NCBI GenBank assembly: GCA_014843695.1
Contig: CM026400.1
Coordinates: 42,019,983 to 42,083,982 of the forward strand
DNA: 64,000 bases
Origin: Archivesica marissinica
Taxonomy: Eukaryota; Mollusca; Bivalvia; Venerida; Vesicomyidae
Direction: 5' to 3'
The position numbers and the translations under genes were made by a program. Positions 43,704-56,537 of the stretch are shown here, in pieces; position 1 is the stretch's first letter; every line of letters starts with the position of its first letter. The notes under the pieces are model-generated. The model made no database searches. It was not told where the DNA came from and worked only from the letters and a program-made list of their open reading frames with translations.

Positions 43704-43976
43704 TAGTCCAGTGGTTAACACGTTGGACTGGTAATCCAGGGATCGCAGGTTCGATCCCCCGTCTGACTCTAATAAAATTAACAAGTCTTTCAGATGGGAC
43801 GTTAAACCGAGGGCTCGTATCGGTGCTTTACACAGTGCACGTAAAAGAACCATGGAATGGTTCTGTCTGTATCATTGCACTATCATCCAAAAATCTAAAA
43901 TGACTAATCTCTTCAGGAGGTGTCGCTCATATGGGAAACTGGTAGCGACGATAAATAAACGTAAAACACGCACACA
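43704..43976 (+). mobile_element. SINE family A, second copy
   Basis: Same as 1283-1555. Confidence 0.84.
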
Positions 43977-44695
43977 ACTATAACATAACTAAACACTAAG
44001 TTATGTGTAACAGCAATAAACAGTTTTATTTTCACATCGTAATATAGACAGAGGTATGGAAAAGGAATAGTATTATATAAACGTGTAAATAACTATATCA
44101 CTATAAAAAAGTATAAATCCTTAAACAAAACAATAGGCACACAGGGACCTGTGACACTCACCTGCAAAACACTCGACTTAAGTAGTTTCTAATATATGAC
44201 CTATGTTTCTTCAACTTTTTGACCTAGTTTCTACAATATGACCTAGTTTCTTCAACCTTTTGACCTAGATTCATCAACTTTTTGACCTAGTTTCTTCGAT
44301 TCCACACAGCGTCTTCAATTTCACATTATTTTAAGGGCTAAAACTGGTGTTGCCATGGTAACAATAATCACGCACATACGGACAGACGATGAACAAAACA
44401 CAGACACAATACCTCACATGAGACATAGGCCCAAAATAAACTAATTAAACTAACCAACCTCTGTGTGAGCATGTGCATAGTGTAATTATAACAGTCCTTA
44501 GCAACACAATTCACCTGGAAATATCATATTACAAGAGATATTTATAGAACGTAGTATCACGCCTTATTTTACCTTTTTATTTACACAACAGTGGTAAAAA
44601 TAACAATCAAATGTCGCATGGAATTTCCTTAGAATTTCGTTGTAGCCACACAATTTTCCAGGACTTCATAAATTCGTTGTACATAATTATGTTAA

Positions 44696-45010
44696 CCCTT
44701 TCAACACTGCATACCTCTAAATAGTTATGTTATATTTCGGGTTTTACGCCTGCATCAGCACCATTTCGGGCTATATCGCCGGCGGGCAGTTTACTTAACA
44801 ACACCTTTCCTGTGCATGACCTCTTAATAGGCTTACACAACGTGTAGATCCAGATGATCAGGATCTGCACTTTTTGCCTGTAATATTACTATTTTTAGAC
44901 AAAATTACCAATTTTGATAAATGAAATGGTCCAAATGTAATTTTCTTATTAATCTATTGGTCTAAAAATAGCATACACCAGTCCATGTCAGTTACTTAGT
45001 GTTGAATGGG
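44696..45010. mobile_element. TTAA-type MITE with SINE C insert, second copy
   Basis: Same as 2275-2589; the SINE fragment is at 44725-44820. Confidence 0.74.
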
Positions 45011-46110
45011 TTAGAGACCAAAAACTGTAAATTTTCAAATTTTCAGTTTTTACCTACACATAAGAAAAGCACATATGCAGTTATTTCAATAAAAGGCAGA
45101 TCGGCTTCAAAGATTCGGAGTGGGCACACAATACTCCAAACATTTTTGACCTCGGACAGCCACGTGTGACCTTGACCTATCAACTACTGACATTGGTCAC
45201 TAGCGTCTCAATATGATGAACATTTGTGGTAATGGCTCAGCGGTTTCGAAGATAACGTGCAGAACCGAACACGTGATGGTCGAAAACTGACAATGTGCAA
45301 AGCACTATACCCCCACTTTCTTCGAATGTGAGCACAAAAATGTATTAAAAAACCCTGAAAGCGTGTGATTAAGTTCTACAACCTAACTATATATGTTAGG
45401 TTGTTCAAAGCATGTGTCGATGAAGATGAATAATGTGTTATAGCAAGTGAAATATGTATTGTTTAAACATACACGTTCCTTCACCCATTGTGGACCATAA
45501 CATTGTAAACTACCGCTATTTTCGGTGGGGTACGGACAAAATGACACCGGAAAAAAATAGCACCATTTTTTCCCTCAAATTTGCATAGTGCCATTTCTTC
45601 CGGGTGCCGTTTTTATCCGGGTTCCAATTTTTCCGGTGCCATTATCCCCGTACCTACACTCATTTTCGGTGTATACTGAGCACGTTTTTTTTACTAAGTA
45701 CACATATTAAGCTTCTCGCCAAGCTTAGACGACATTAATTGTTAATTCATCAGGCTAGATAAGAGAAAACATTTCCAATGATTGTGTGGCTAAGCTTGCA
45801 CATATGGATCGCCGGAGGCGAGGGTAAATAAGCTCAATCATCGATTGTGTGGCTAGTAGCCTAGTATATTTGTTATCCAATTGTATTCATGTTAACTGCC
45901 CCTGCCGGGAGCCTCATTTCACTACAATACACAACCGCACAACCACTATGTTACGTTTCTGTTTGCTGTCAAAATAAAAAACGACGGACAAAACAAATTC
46001 ACTAGAACATTATTTTATGATTAACTGTTTACGGTTGTCAGAAAATAGCTAATATGAAAAAGTACATCCAATAGCGGAGGAATAAAAGTGGGTTATTTAA
46101 AAAAAAAAAA

Positions 46111-46390
46111 TGTTTACGTTTATTTATCGTCGCTACCGGTTGCCCATATGAGCGACGCCTCCTGAAGAGATTAGTTATTTTAGATTTTGGAGGATAGTGC
46201 ATGATACAGACAGAGGCCCATTCCAGAATCTCCTCTGGTTCTTTTACGTGCACGGTGTAAAGCACCGACACGAGACCTCGGTTTAACGGCCCATCTGAAA
46301 GACTGTTCATTTTATTAGGGTCAGAAGGGGGCTAGAACCTGCGATCCTTGGATTACCAGTCCAGCGTGTTACCACTGGACTACAGATCAG
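46111..46390 (-). mobile_element. SINE family A, second copy
   Basis: Same as 3690-3969. Confidence 0.84.
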
Positions 46391-46509
46391 TCTGTAAGCA
46401 GTGGGAAGGAAAATGCCGATCTGTTATTAGTAATTGTGGGTGTCATTTTGATTAGGAGTACTACTTTAAAACTGGTGTACCTTACTATTGATTTACTAGT
46501 ACTTATTAT

Positions 46510-47021
46510 CAGGGCTATTTCTAGAAGGGGACATGGGCGAGGTAGTCACCCTGACTTTGCCCCCTGGATGCACCACTTCTTTTTTTTTTTACAATTTTCA
46601 CACACAATATTGTCCAGTAAGATACACTGGACATTGTAAAGCACTCCTATTCAAATATTGTATTTAATGGTCATATTGTGTAATTTAACCCAGACGGATC
46701 TGTAATCCAGGGATCGCAGGTTCGATCCCCCGTCTGACCATAATAAAATTAATAGTCTTTCAGATAGGACTTTAAACCGAGGTATCGTGTCGGTGCTTTA
46801 CACTGTGCACGTAAAAGAACAAGAGGAGATTCTAGAATGGGTTTCTGTCTGTGTCATTGCACTATCCTCCAAAAATCTAAAATGACTAATCTCTTCAGGA
46901 GGCGTCGCTCATATGGGCAACCGGTAGCGACGATAAATAAACGTAAAACACAAATTTAACCCTATTATATTGAAATTTATTAAATTAGATGACGCAATTG
47001 TGCACTTTCTCACTTCTAGCC
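46510..47021 (-). mobile_element. hAT-like MITE split by SINE A, second copy
   Basis: Same as 4089-4600; the SINE is at 46692-46952. Confidence 0.65.
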
Positions 47022-47036
47022 AGAGCTCTAACTTAA

Positions 47037-47272
47037 CCCATTCAACACCAAGTAACTGACATGGACTGGTCCATGATATTTTTAGACCAATAAATTAATA
47101 ACAAAATTACATTTGGATCAGTTCATTTATCAAAATGGGTAATTTATTTTCTAAAAATAGTTATATTACTTGAAAAAAGTGCAGATCCTGATGAGATGGC
47201 TCGTCACGAGCCGGCTCATCTGGATCTACACTTTTTTGTAAGCCAATTTAGAGGTCTGTGGTGTTGAAAGGG
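47037..47272. mobile_element. TTAA-flanked MITE, second copy
   Basis: Same as 4616-4851. Confidence 0.84.
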
Positions 47273-47812
47273 TTAATTACATAAATAATCAACACACACA
47301 TGGTACGCTAAGCTAAGATTAATGTTGAGCAGATTCAGATATCAAAATGTTAAAACTGCAGTCACGAGATCACTGGAGCGTGAAATTCGGCAAAGCACAG
47401 ACACTTTAAACCTTGCAGACCAACCTCTTAAATAGTTGTATAAGATCAAAACTGCTTTAACAGTGTAACATTTCATGGTTAACTGGCTTTTATTACAGCA
47501 TATTGCTCAGCATCATGACTTTCATTTATTTGCCATTAAAGCGACATTATATCGTTTGTAATAAAAACATTATAATTTTTTTTAAGTAGAATTGATCTAA
47601 TAGACGTTAATAGCACGTGGTGCAAAGGAAACCACGATGAAACCAGAGGTTACCGGTTAAAATGAGTTTCTTCCTCCTTAAAAGAATAGTCAGGGCGAAG
47701 TAATTCATATCTGACCACTGTCTTTCATTGACCATCTATTTATTGATGAATATATAATATCGAGCAGATTGATGCACACATCTGTAAAGCCGTCATAAAT
47801 TACATTTTAAAT

Positions 47813-48017
47813 TATACAAATTTATCTTAGCTCGATTGTGAAACAAGTTTTTTACTCTCGAGACCTCGTTCCTGATGAAATACATCGCCACGAGAAGAGA
47901 CAATGTGGAATTTAAATGCCTAGCCTAAGAGCACAATGATAACGGCTCAAGCGGGGTTCGAACTCAGGGCCTTTCGCACCTAAAGCAAACTTACTACCAC
48001 TGCGCTATCACCACATT
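47813..48017 (-). mobile_element. SINE family D, second copy
   Basis: Same as 5392-5596. Confidence 0.79.
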
Positions 48018-48455
48018 ACATTTTAATCACCGTCTTTCCATTACCCGCCTGCTCAATTTTATAGAGTGAAACCAAGTATTATTTTAAATACAACTTAAGT
48101 AATGCAAGTATTTTTAAGGTGTCATAGCAAACAAGTTATGTCAAATTTGGATAATAATCTACAAAATGTACTTATAACGGGTTTTATCATCTAGCATCTA
48201 TGATCTGACATAACTATACACAAGTTAGACTGGGTTGCAGTCTGTCGATTTTTCACTAATTTATTTCTGGCAACTTGACATGAAATTATCAGAAACGGCA
48301 CAAATAATGGTCTCGCTGTTAAAAATATATTTATATGACTGACGAGGCAAAATATATCAACCCCTGGTCCCAGGCTGACCGCTGGTTCCCAGGCTGACCG
48401 CTAGCTAGCGTGCAAGGAGCAAAGTAACTAGGAGCAAAGTAACTGAGTCATCGAA

Positions 48456-48766
48456 ATGTTGTTTAAAGGGACACATAAAACGATTGAAACAAACCGAAGG
48501 AAATGTTGGTTTAAAGGGACACATAAATCGATTGAAACAAAACGAAGGAAATGTTGGTTTAAAGGGACACATACATCGATTGAAACAAACCGAAGGAAAT
48601 GATGGCTTAAAGGGACACATAAATCGATTGAAACAAACCGAAGGAAATGTTGGTTTAAAGGGACACATAAAATGATTGAAACAAACAGAAGGAAATGTTG
48701 GTTTAAAGGGACACATAAATCGATTGAAACAAACCGAAGGAAATGTTGGTTTAAAGGGACACATAA
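48456..48766. repeat. 48-bp minisatellite, second copy
   Basis: Same as 6035-6345. Confidence 0.92.
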
Positions 48767-48916
48767 GGTGTGCTTCCATTACATTCTGAAATTATTGCTA
48801 GTCAGTAAAACAGTGCTAAAAAGCAAACTGACAAACTGAAAGCATTACTTTCCTGAATCAGTTTGCCACGCCCTGAGAACATCTTGAATGCATCACTCTC
48901 TATCGTGCCATATTAG

Positions 48917-49171
48917 GCTGTCCGATTAACGCAGAGGTAAATGTGCTCGCTTCTCACCAATGCAACCCAGGTTCGATCCTCGGACTGGGAAGTATGTGGC
49001 CACCAGATCGGACATGTGGGTTCTCTCCGAGTACTCCGGTTTCTTCCCACACGAATGACCACATTTACGCTTTCATCCGTTCCAAAGAGAGTGATTAATA
49101 TATGTTGTTAAAACTTGTTTCGCAATCGTTGTAAAATAATAAACAATCGTTGTAAAATAATAAACAAATTT
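48917..49171 (+). mobile_element. V-type SINE, second copy
   Basis: Same as 6496-6750. Confidence 0.84.
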
Positions 49172-49227
49172 AAACATCGAAGTCAGCTGTTTCAACAGAA
49201 TTAAAAAATATGCATACAAAACTAATA

Positions 49228-49701
49228 CAGTCAAACCTGTGTTAAGCAGCCAGCCAAGGGAATCACACAAAGTGGTTGCTTCAAACAGGTGGCTGTTTAA
49301 TAGAGGTCAAGTGTGCAAAACAACATATTAAAAATCTGGTTACTGGCTGCTTAATACAAGTTGGCTGCTTAATACAAGTTGGTTGCTTAATACAAGTTGG
49401 CTGTTTTATACAAGTTGGTTGCTTAATACAAGTTGGCTGCTTAATACAAGTTGGCTGCTTAATTGTTGCTTAATACAAGTTGGCTGCTTAATACAAGTTG
49501 GCTGTTTAATACAAGTTGGCTGCTTAATACAAGTTGGTTGCTTAATACAAGTTGGTTGCTTAATACAAGTTGGCTGCTTAATACAAGTTGACTGCTTAAT
49601 ACAAGTTGGCTGCATAATACAAGTTGGCTGCATAATACAAGTTGACTGCTTAATACAAGTTGGCTGTTTAATCAAGGTGACAACTAACACATGTTTGACT
49701 G
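49228..49701 (+). mobile_element. Expanded pogo-like MITE, second copy
   Basis: Same as 6807-7280, including the 18-bp array at 49345-49676. Confidence 0.87.
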
Positions 49702-49869
49702 TATGTATGTTGACTTTTGAATATGTCTTGGAATTTATTAAGATAGTGGTGGTTTTTATTAAAAAACAAATAATTACTTTTTCTTATCCAATATGTTGGC
49801 TTACACACACCACGACCCATATAAAGATTGTCTCTGCATTGTACACTATATCCACTATCTATAACCATG

Positions 49870-50085
49870 GTATCGCGTCGCTTCAGGTGTGAATGGTTCG
49901 GAGTTCGAGCCCAGTTGGAGATGTTACGATTGTGCCCTTAGGCAAGCAAGGCATTTAAATTCCACGTTGCTTCTTCTCTCTCCTTCATGGCGATGGATTC
50001 CATCAGGAATGAGGTATCGAGAGTGATTAATATAAGTTGTGAGAACTTGTTTCGCAATCGAGCTAACCTAAATTTGTATAAACTA
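49870..50085 (+). mobile_element. SINE family D, second copy
   Basis: Same as 7449-7664. Confidence 0.84.
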
Positions 50086-50233
50086 GGCTACAAGCCTAAA
50101 ATGAAACACAAACATTTGTTATACAACAATAATGCTTCGCGGAAACGCTTTGCAGTCTACATGTGGTGTGTTTCTTTGAAACACGATTTTATAAATAACA
50201 CAATTCCAAGGGCGTAGTGCAAAATTATCTCTG

Positions 50234-50518
50234 AGCATATATAGAGATAAGGAGCATATATAGAGATAAGGAGCATATATAGAGAAAAGGAGCATATATA
50301 GAGATAAGGAGCATATATAGAGATAAGGAGCATATATAGAGATAAGGAGCATATATAGAGAAAAGGAGCATATATAGAGAGAGATAAGGAGCATATATAG
50401 AGATAAGGAGCATATATAGAGATAAGTAGCATATATAGAGATAAGGAGTATATATAGAGCTAAGGAGCATATATAGAGATAAGGAGCATATATAGAGATA
50501 AGGAGCATAGAGATAAGG
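50234..50518. repeat. 19-bp minisatellite, second copy
   Basis: Same as 7813-8097. Confidence 0.93.
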
Positions 50519-50673
50519 ATGTTAAATTGCGTTGCATTCTGACAAGTTCCAACAAAAATAGTAATGTTTTTTTATGCAGTCGCCATAAACACACCGCACC
50601 ACTAACCCCATCTATAGAATTCTATTGATATTGAGCAATTTATGTGATATATTGGGTTATATCACAGACATAT

Positions 50674-50915
50674 CAGCTGTCCGATTAGTGAGGTGGTTAG
50701 CGCGCTCGCTTCTCACCAATGCAACCCCGGTTCGATCCTCGGACCGGGAAGTATGTGAGATGGTGGTGGTCGCCAGATCGGACAAGTGGTTTTCTCTGGG
50801 TACTCTGGTTTCCTCCCACACAAATGACCACATTTACGCTTTCATCTGCACCAACGATAGTGATTAATATAAGTTGCTAGAACTTGCTTCGCAATCGTTG
50901 TAAAATAAAAAAGTT
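50674..50915 (+). mobile_element. V-type SINE, second copy
   Basis: Same as 8253-8494. Confidence 0.87.
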
Positions 50916-50938
50916 TAAACATACGGTATACTATATTG

Positions 50939-52874
50939 TGTGGTCACCCTGTGTAACCCAATACTAAATAGTGCGGTCACCCTGTGTAACCCGATACTAA
51001 ATAGCACGGTCACCCTGTGTAACCTGATACTAAATAGCACGGTCACCCTGTGTAACCTGATACTAAATAGTGTGGTCACCCTGTGTAACCCAATACTAAA
51101 TAGCGTGGTCACCATGTGCAACCCGATACTAAATAGTGTGGTCACCCTGTGTAACCTGATACTAAATAGCATGGTCACCCTGTGTAACCTGATACTAAAT
51201 AGCATGGTCACCCTGTGTAACCCAATACTAAATAGCATGGTCACCCTGTGTAACCTGATACTAAATAGCATGGTCACCCTGTGTAACCTGATACTAAATA
51301 GCATGGTCACCCTGTGTAACCCAATACTAAATAGCGTGGTCACCATGTGCAACCCGATACTAAATAGTGTGGTCACCCTGTGTAACCTGATACTAAATAG
51401 CATGGTCACCCTGTGTAACCTGATACTAAATAGCATGGTCACCCTGTGTAACCCAATACTAAATAGCATGGTCACCCTGTGTAACCTGATACTAAATAGC
51501 ATGGTCACCCTGTGTAACCTGATACTAAATAGCATGGTCACCCTGTGTAACCCAATACTAAATAGCATGGTCACCCTGTGTAACCTGATACTAAATAGTG
51601 TGGTCACCCTGTGTAACCTGATACTAAATAGCATGGTCACCCTGTGTAACCTGATACTAAATAGTGTGGTCACCCTGTGTAACCTGATACTAAATAGCAT
51701 GGTCACCCTGTGTAACCTGATACTAAATAGTGTGGTCACCCTGTGTAACCTGATACTAAATAGTGTGGTCACCCTGTGTAACCCAATACTAAATAGCGTG
51801 GTCACCCTGTGTAACCTGATACTAAATAGCATGGTCACCCTGTGTAACCTGATACTAAATAGCATGGTCACCCTGTGTAACCTGATACTAAATAGCATGG
51901 TCACCCTGTGTAACCCATACTAAATAGCATGGTCACCCTGTGTAACCTGATACTAAATAGCATGGTCACCCTGTGTAACCTGATACTAAATAGCATGGTC
52001 ACCCTGTGTAACCCAATACTAAATAGCATGGTCACCCTGTGTAACCTGATACTAAATAGTGTGGTCACCCTGTGTAACCTGATACTAAATAGCATGGTCA
52101 CCCTGTGTAACCTGATACTAAATAGTGTGGTCACCCTGTGTAACCTGATACTAAATAGCATGGTCACCCTGTGTAACCTGATACTAAATAGTGTGGTCAC
52201 CCTGTGTAACCTGATACTAAATAGTGTGGTCACCCTGTGTAACCCAATACTAAATAGCGTGGTCACCCTGTGTAACCTGATACTAAATAGCATGGTCACC
52301 CTGTGTAACCTGATACTAAATAGCATGGTCACCCTGTGTAACCTGATACTAAATAGCATGGTCACCCTGTGTAACCTGATACTAAATAGCATGGTCACCC
52401 TGTGTAACCCAATACTAAATAGCGTGGTCACCCTGTGTAACTCGATACTAAATAGCGTGGTCACTCTGTGTAACCCAATACTAAATAGTGTGGTCACCCT
52501 GTGCAACCCGATACTAAATAGCGTGGTCACCATGTGCAACCCAATACTAAATAGCGTGGTCACCCTGTGTAACCTGATACTAAATAGCATGGTCACCCTG
52601 TGTAACCCAATACTAAATAGCATGGTCACCCTGTGTAACCTGATACTAAATAGCATGGTCACCCTGTGTAACCTGATACTAAATAGCATGGTCACCCTGT
52701 GTAACCTGATACTAAATAGCATGGTCACCCTGTGTAACCTGATACTAAATAGCATGGTCACCCTGTGTAACCTGATACTAAATAGCGTGGTTACCCTGTG
52801 CAACCCGATACTAAATAGCACGCTCACCCTGTGCAACCCAATACTAAATAGTGTGGTCACACTATGCAACCTGA
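50939..52874. repeat. 33-bp minisatellite, second copy
   Basis: Same as 8518-10453, with the same one-base loss at the matching unit. Confidence 0.95.
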
Positions 52875-53035
52875 TACAACAAAAATGTATTTACAGTGAA
52901 CAGTTGATACAACCAAATTATCAAACACAACAATCTATGTAATTAGGTTGCAGTAGCTTAAAATCAGTTTATAGTATTAGGTCGCAGAGGCTGAATCTTT
53001 GTCCGACTCAAAACACACCACATTTACTAATTGCT

Positions 53036-53531
53036 AGGAGGGACTTTAAACTGAAGTCTTGTGTCGGTGCTTTACACTGTGCATGTAAAAGAACCAGAGG
53101 AGACTCTGGTGTGTGTTTTACGTTTATTTATCGTCGTTACTAGTTGCCTATATGAGCGACGCCTTCTGATGAGATTATTCATTTTAGATATTGGAGGATA
53201 GTGCAATGATACAGACAGAGATCCATTCCAGAGTCTCCTCTGGTTCTTTTACATGCACGGTGTAAAGCACCGACACGAGACCTTGGCTTAAAGTCCCATC
53301 TGAAAGACTAATAATTTTATTAGGGTCAGATGGGGGATCAAACGTGCGTTCCCTGGATTACCAGTCCAGCGTGTAACCACTGGAGTACAGATCAGTGTCT
53401 GTAGGAGACTCTGGAATGGGTCTCTGTCTGTATCATTGTACTATCCTCCAAAAATCTAAAATAACTAATCTCATCAGGAGGTGTTGCTCATATGGGCAAC
53501 CGGTAGCGACGATAAATAAACATAAAACACA
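53036..53531 (+). mobile_element. Nested SINE family A pair, second copy
   Basis: Same as 10615-11110; the inner minus copy is at 53110-53403. Confidence 0.85.
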
Positions 53532-53721
53532 ACACAACTGCTTAAGTCCAAAAGTGTAAATTATTTCTCAAATATCAAACTAGAAATGTTAAAAAAGAAA
53601 TGATTGGCTAAATTTTGAGACACTGCTCAATACAGCCAATGAGAGAGCTTGTGTCATGTTTATACCACTTACATCAAGTCTGATATGTATCATAATCAAC
53701 AAATCAGATCATTTGATTTAA

Positions 53722-54304
53722 CCCTTTCCCTCATAGAAGCACCTTTTAATGCTATGACCAATACATACATTGACAATGTAGCCAAGCCAATGTTAATAAT
53801 AAAGGCTGCACTCTCATGTAGTCTCAGTAATATCTATGGAGGTGGGATAGATATGGCGACTACTTATCCACTGCATGATAGCTACATGACTGTCATTTGT
53901 ATGGAGATATAATAGTATATTAACCTAAATCTCTATGAAGTCCCAGTAATATCTATGGAGGTGGGATAGATATGGTGACTACTTATCCACTACATGATAG
54001 CTAAATGGTTGTCGCTTGTGTGGAGATATAATAGTATATTAACCTAAATCTCTATGTAGTCCCAGTAATATCTATGGAGGTGGGATAGATATGGTGACTA
54101 CTTATCCACTACATGATAGCTAAATGGTTGTCGCTTGTATGGAGATATAATAGTATATTAACCTAAATCTCTATGAAGTCCCAGTAATATCCATGGAGGT
54201 GGGATAGATATGGCGCCTACTTATCCACTGCATGATAGCTAAATGGCTGTCGCTTGTATGGAGATATAATAGTATATTAACCTAAATCTCTATGAAGGAA
54301 AGGG
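53722..54304. mobile_element. TTAA-flanked element with 119-bp array, second copy
   Basis: Same as 11301-11883. Confidence 0.81.
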
Positions 54305-54451
54305 TTAACACCACAGATTCTAAACTTCATGGAATTTGAGAACTGCTTTACAAGCTTGAACACGCAGCTGCTCACGGCAACTGGAAACTTTTGGCAATGT
54401 GCCAAGTCAAAAACAGTCCCTGTGATAGAGATATCTGGACGGCGATCAGCA

Positions 54452-54502
54452 TTAGCTCTCTTCCTTCACATCCTGTCTACAGATAGGACAACTGGCATTC
54501 CT
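54452..54502 (-). CDS. RING ligase terminal coding exon, second copy
   Basis: Same as 12031-12081, encoding the CPIC pair and stop. Confidence 0.8.
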   Translation of the reverse strand, partial: RNASCPICRQDVKEES

Positions 54503-54704
54503 CTGAAAGTAAGAATAATTCAAACAAAGTTAGGTCTACAGATAGGACATCTGGCATTCCTCTGAAAGTAAGAATAATTCAAACAAAGTTAGGTCTACAG
54601 ATAGGACATCTGGCATTCCTCTGAAAGTAAGAATAATTCAAACAAAGTTAGGTCTACAGATAGGACATCTGGCATTCCTCTGAAAGCAAGAATAATTCAA
54701 AAAA
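54471..54704. repeat. 59-bp exon-edge array, second copy
   Basis: Same as 12050-12283. Confidence 0.92.
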
Positions 54705-54716
54705 GGGCTAGTATAC

Positions 54717-55085
54717 TATAATAAACTTCTCCCATGTACACTATAAACGTCTCCCTTGTACACTATAAACTTCTCCCATGTACACTATAAACTTCTCCCT
54801 TGTACACTATAAACTTCTCCCATGTACACTATAAACTTCTCCCTTGTACACTATAAACTTCTCCCATGTACACTATAAACTTCTCCCTTGTACACTATAA
54901 ACTTCTCCCTTGTACACTATAAACTTCTCCCTTGTACACTATAAACTTCTCCCATGTACACTATTAACTTCTCCCATGTACACTATAAACTTCTCCCATG
55001 TACACTATAAACTTCTCCCATGTACACTATAAACTTCTCCCATGTACACATTAAACTTCTCCCTGGCATACTATAAACTTCTCCC
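54717..55085. repeat. 22-bp minisatellite, second copy
   Basis: Same as 12296-12664. Confidence 0.92.
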
Positions 55086-55189
55086 TACATACGGAATATA
55101 GAAAATGTGTTAAAACCATAAAATCACCCTCAGTTTTGTAAGTCACATGAAAACATCAGCCGTGAATCAAAGCCAGAATAGACACTTAC

Positions 55190-55414
55190 TTTTAACCATT
55201 CTATTAAACAGTCTTTATGAAATTCATGTTGACAAGGCAAAATCTGAACGTTTTCCGCAGTTTTATACTCTGTTATGCATATGCTACAAGATTCCGCCTT
55301 CCCTTTGTGTCCAGGTTTCTGTCGGTATGTTCGGAACGGTAACTTGTTGATTTCTTCCTCATTCATACCTCGGCTACGTACTTCGCCAAGGTTCTCTGCT
55401 AAATCCCACAGGGC
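55190..55414 (-). CDS. RING ligase exon with first six ligands, second copy
   Basis: Same as 12769-12993. Confidence 0.85.
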
Positions 55415-55449
55415 CTGGAGCATTAAATACACATTTCATTTATTATAAT

Positions 55450-56076
55450 AACATATGGAAAGAACATTGAGAGAGACACACATTCGGATGTTTGTTTGTT
55501 TTTGTGGTTTAACCCATTTCATTCTGGATACCGTTCAAACGGTATCTGCAAAGAACATAGAGCCAGATCAACCGCCACGGAACGTGCCGTCTGATCAGGA
55601 TCTATGCTGTTTGCTATTCAAATGATCTTGCTAAGACACTTGGCTATGCAGCAAACAACATAGATCCTGATCAGCATGCAGCGTCACGCTGCGGTTGATC
55701 TGGATCTATGTTGTTTGCAGAAGCCTTTAAATATATCCAGAATGAAATGGGTTAATAGCATATGGAGAGAACATTGAGAGAGAAACACATTCAGTTGTTT
55801 GTTTGTTTTTGGGGTTTAGTAGCATATGGAGAGAACATTGAGAGAGACACACATTCAGTTGTTTGTTTGTTTTTGGGGTTTAGTAGCATATGGAGAGAAC
55901 ATTGAGAGAGACACACATTCAGTTGTTTGTTTGTTTTTGGGGTTTAGTAGCATATGGAGAGAACATTGAGAGAGACACACATTCAGTTGTTTGTTTGTTT
56001 TTCGGGTTTAATAACATATGGAGAGAACATTGAGAGAGACACACATTCGGATGTTTGTTTGTTTTTCGGGTTTAAA
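55450..56076. repeat. 64-bp minisatellite with MITE, second copy
   Basis: Same as 13029-13655; the MITE is at 55513-55751. Confidence 0.92.
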
Positions 56077-56537
56077 GTAGCACCAGCTTAGGTCAACGTT
56101 ATGTACCAATTAAAATAGAAATATGCATATTTTAAGGTTCACTTTACACAAATTATAAGAATTATTCTCTCAATCAATCAGAATCCTTCCAGGTGTTATT
56201 ACACGTGTGTACATATAAGAAAATAAATGATGGCTGTATGAAAATGAATACAAGCAAATTTATGTGATAAAATATGTTATTCCGCCAGTTGAAAACAGTG
56301 TAATAACACATTAATTCTCACTGCTTTACGGTTGTGGTTCCCAGCCCCTGCAGTTTGAAATATTGTCAACATGAATGTTTTCGTACTATACATAACTATG
56401 GTTTTGGCAGGATTCAAACTCACAATCTCTTGGTTACGAGACGCACACCGTACCCATTTCACCATTGTTTTTGATGGTTGCAACCATTTACAAGAATCAG
56501 ACCTGGGAAGGCCTAAGAATTACATTGGCTAGATAAA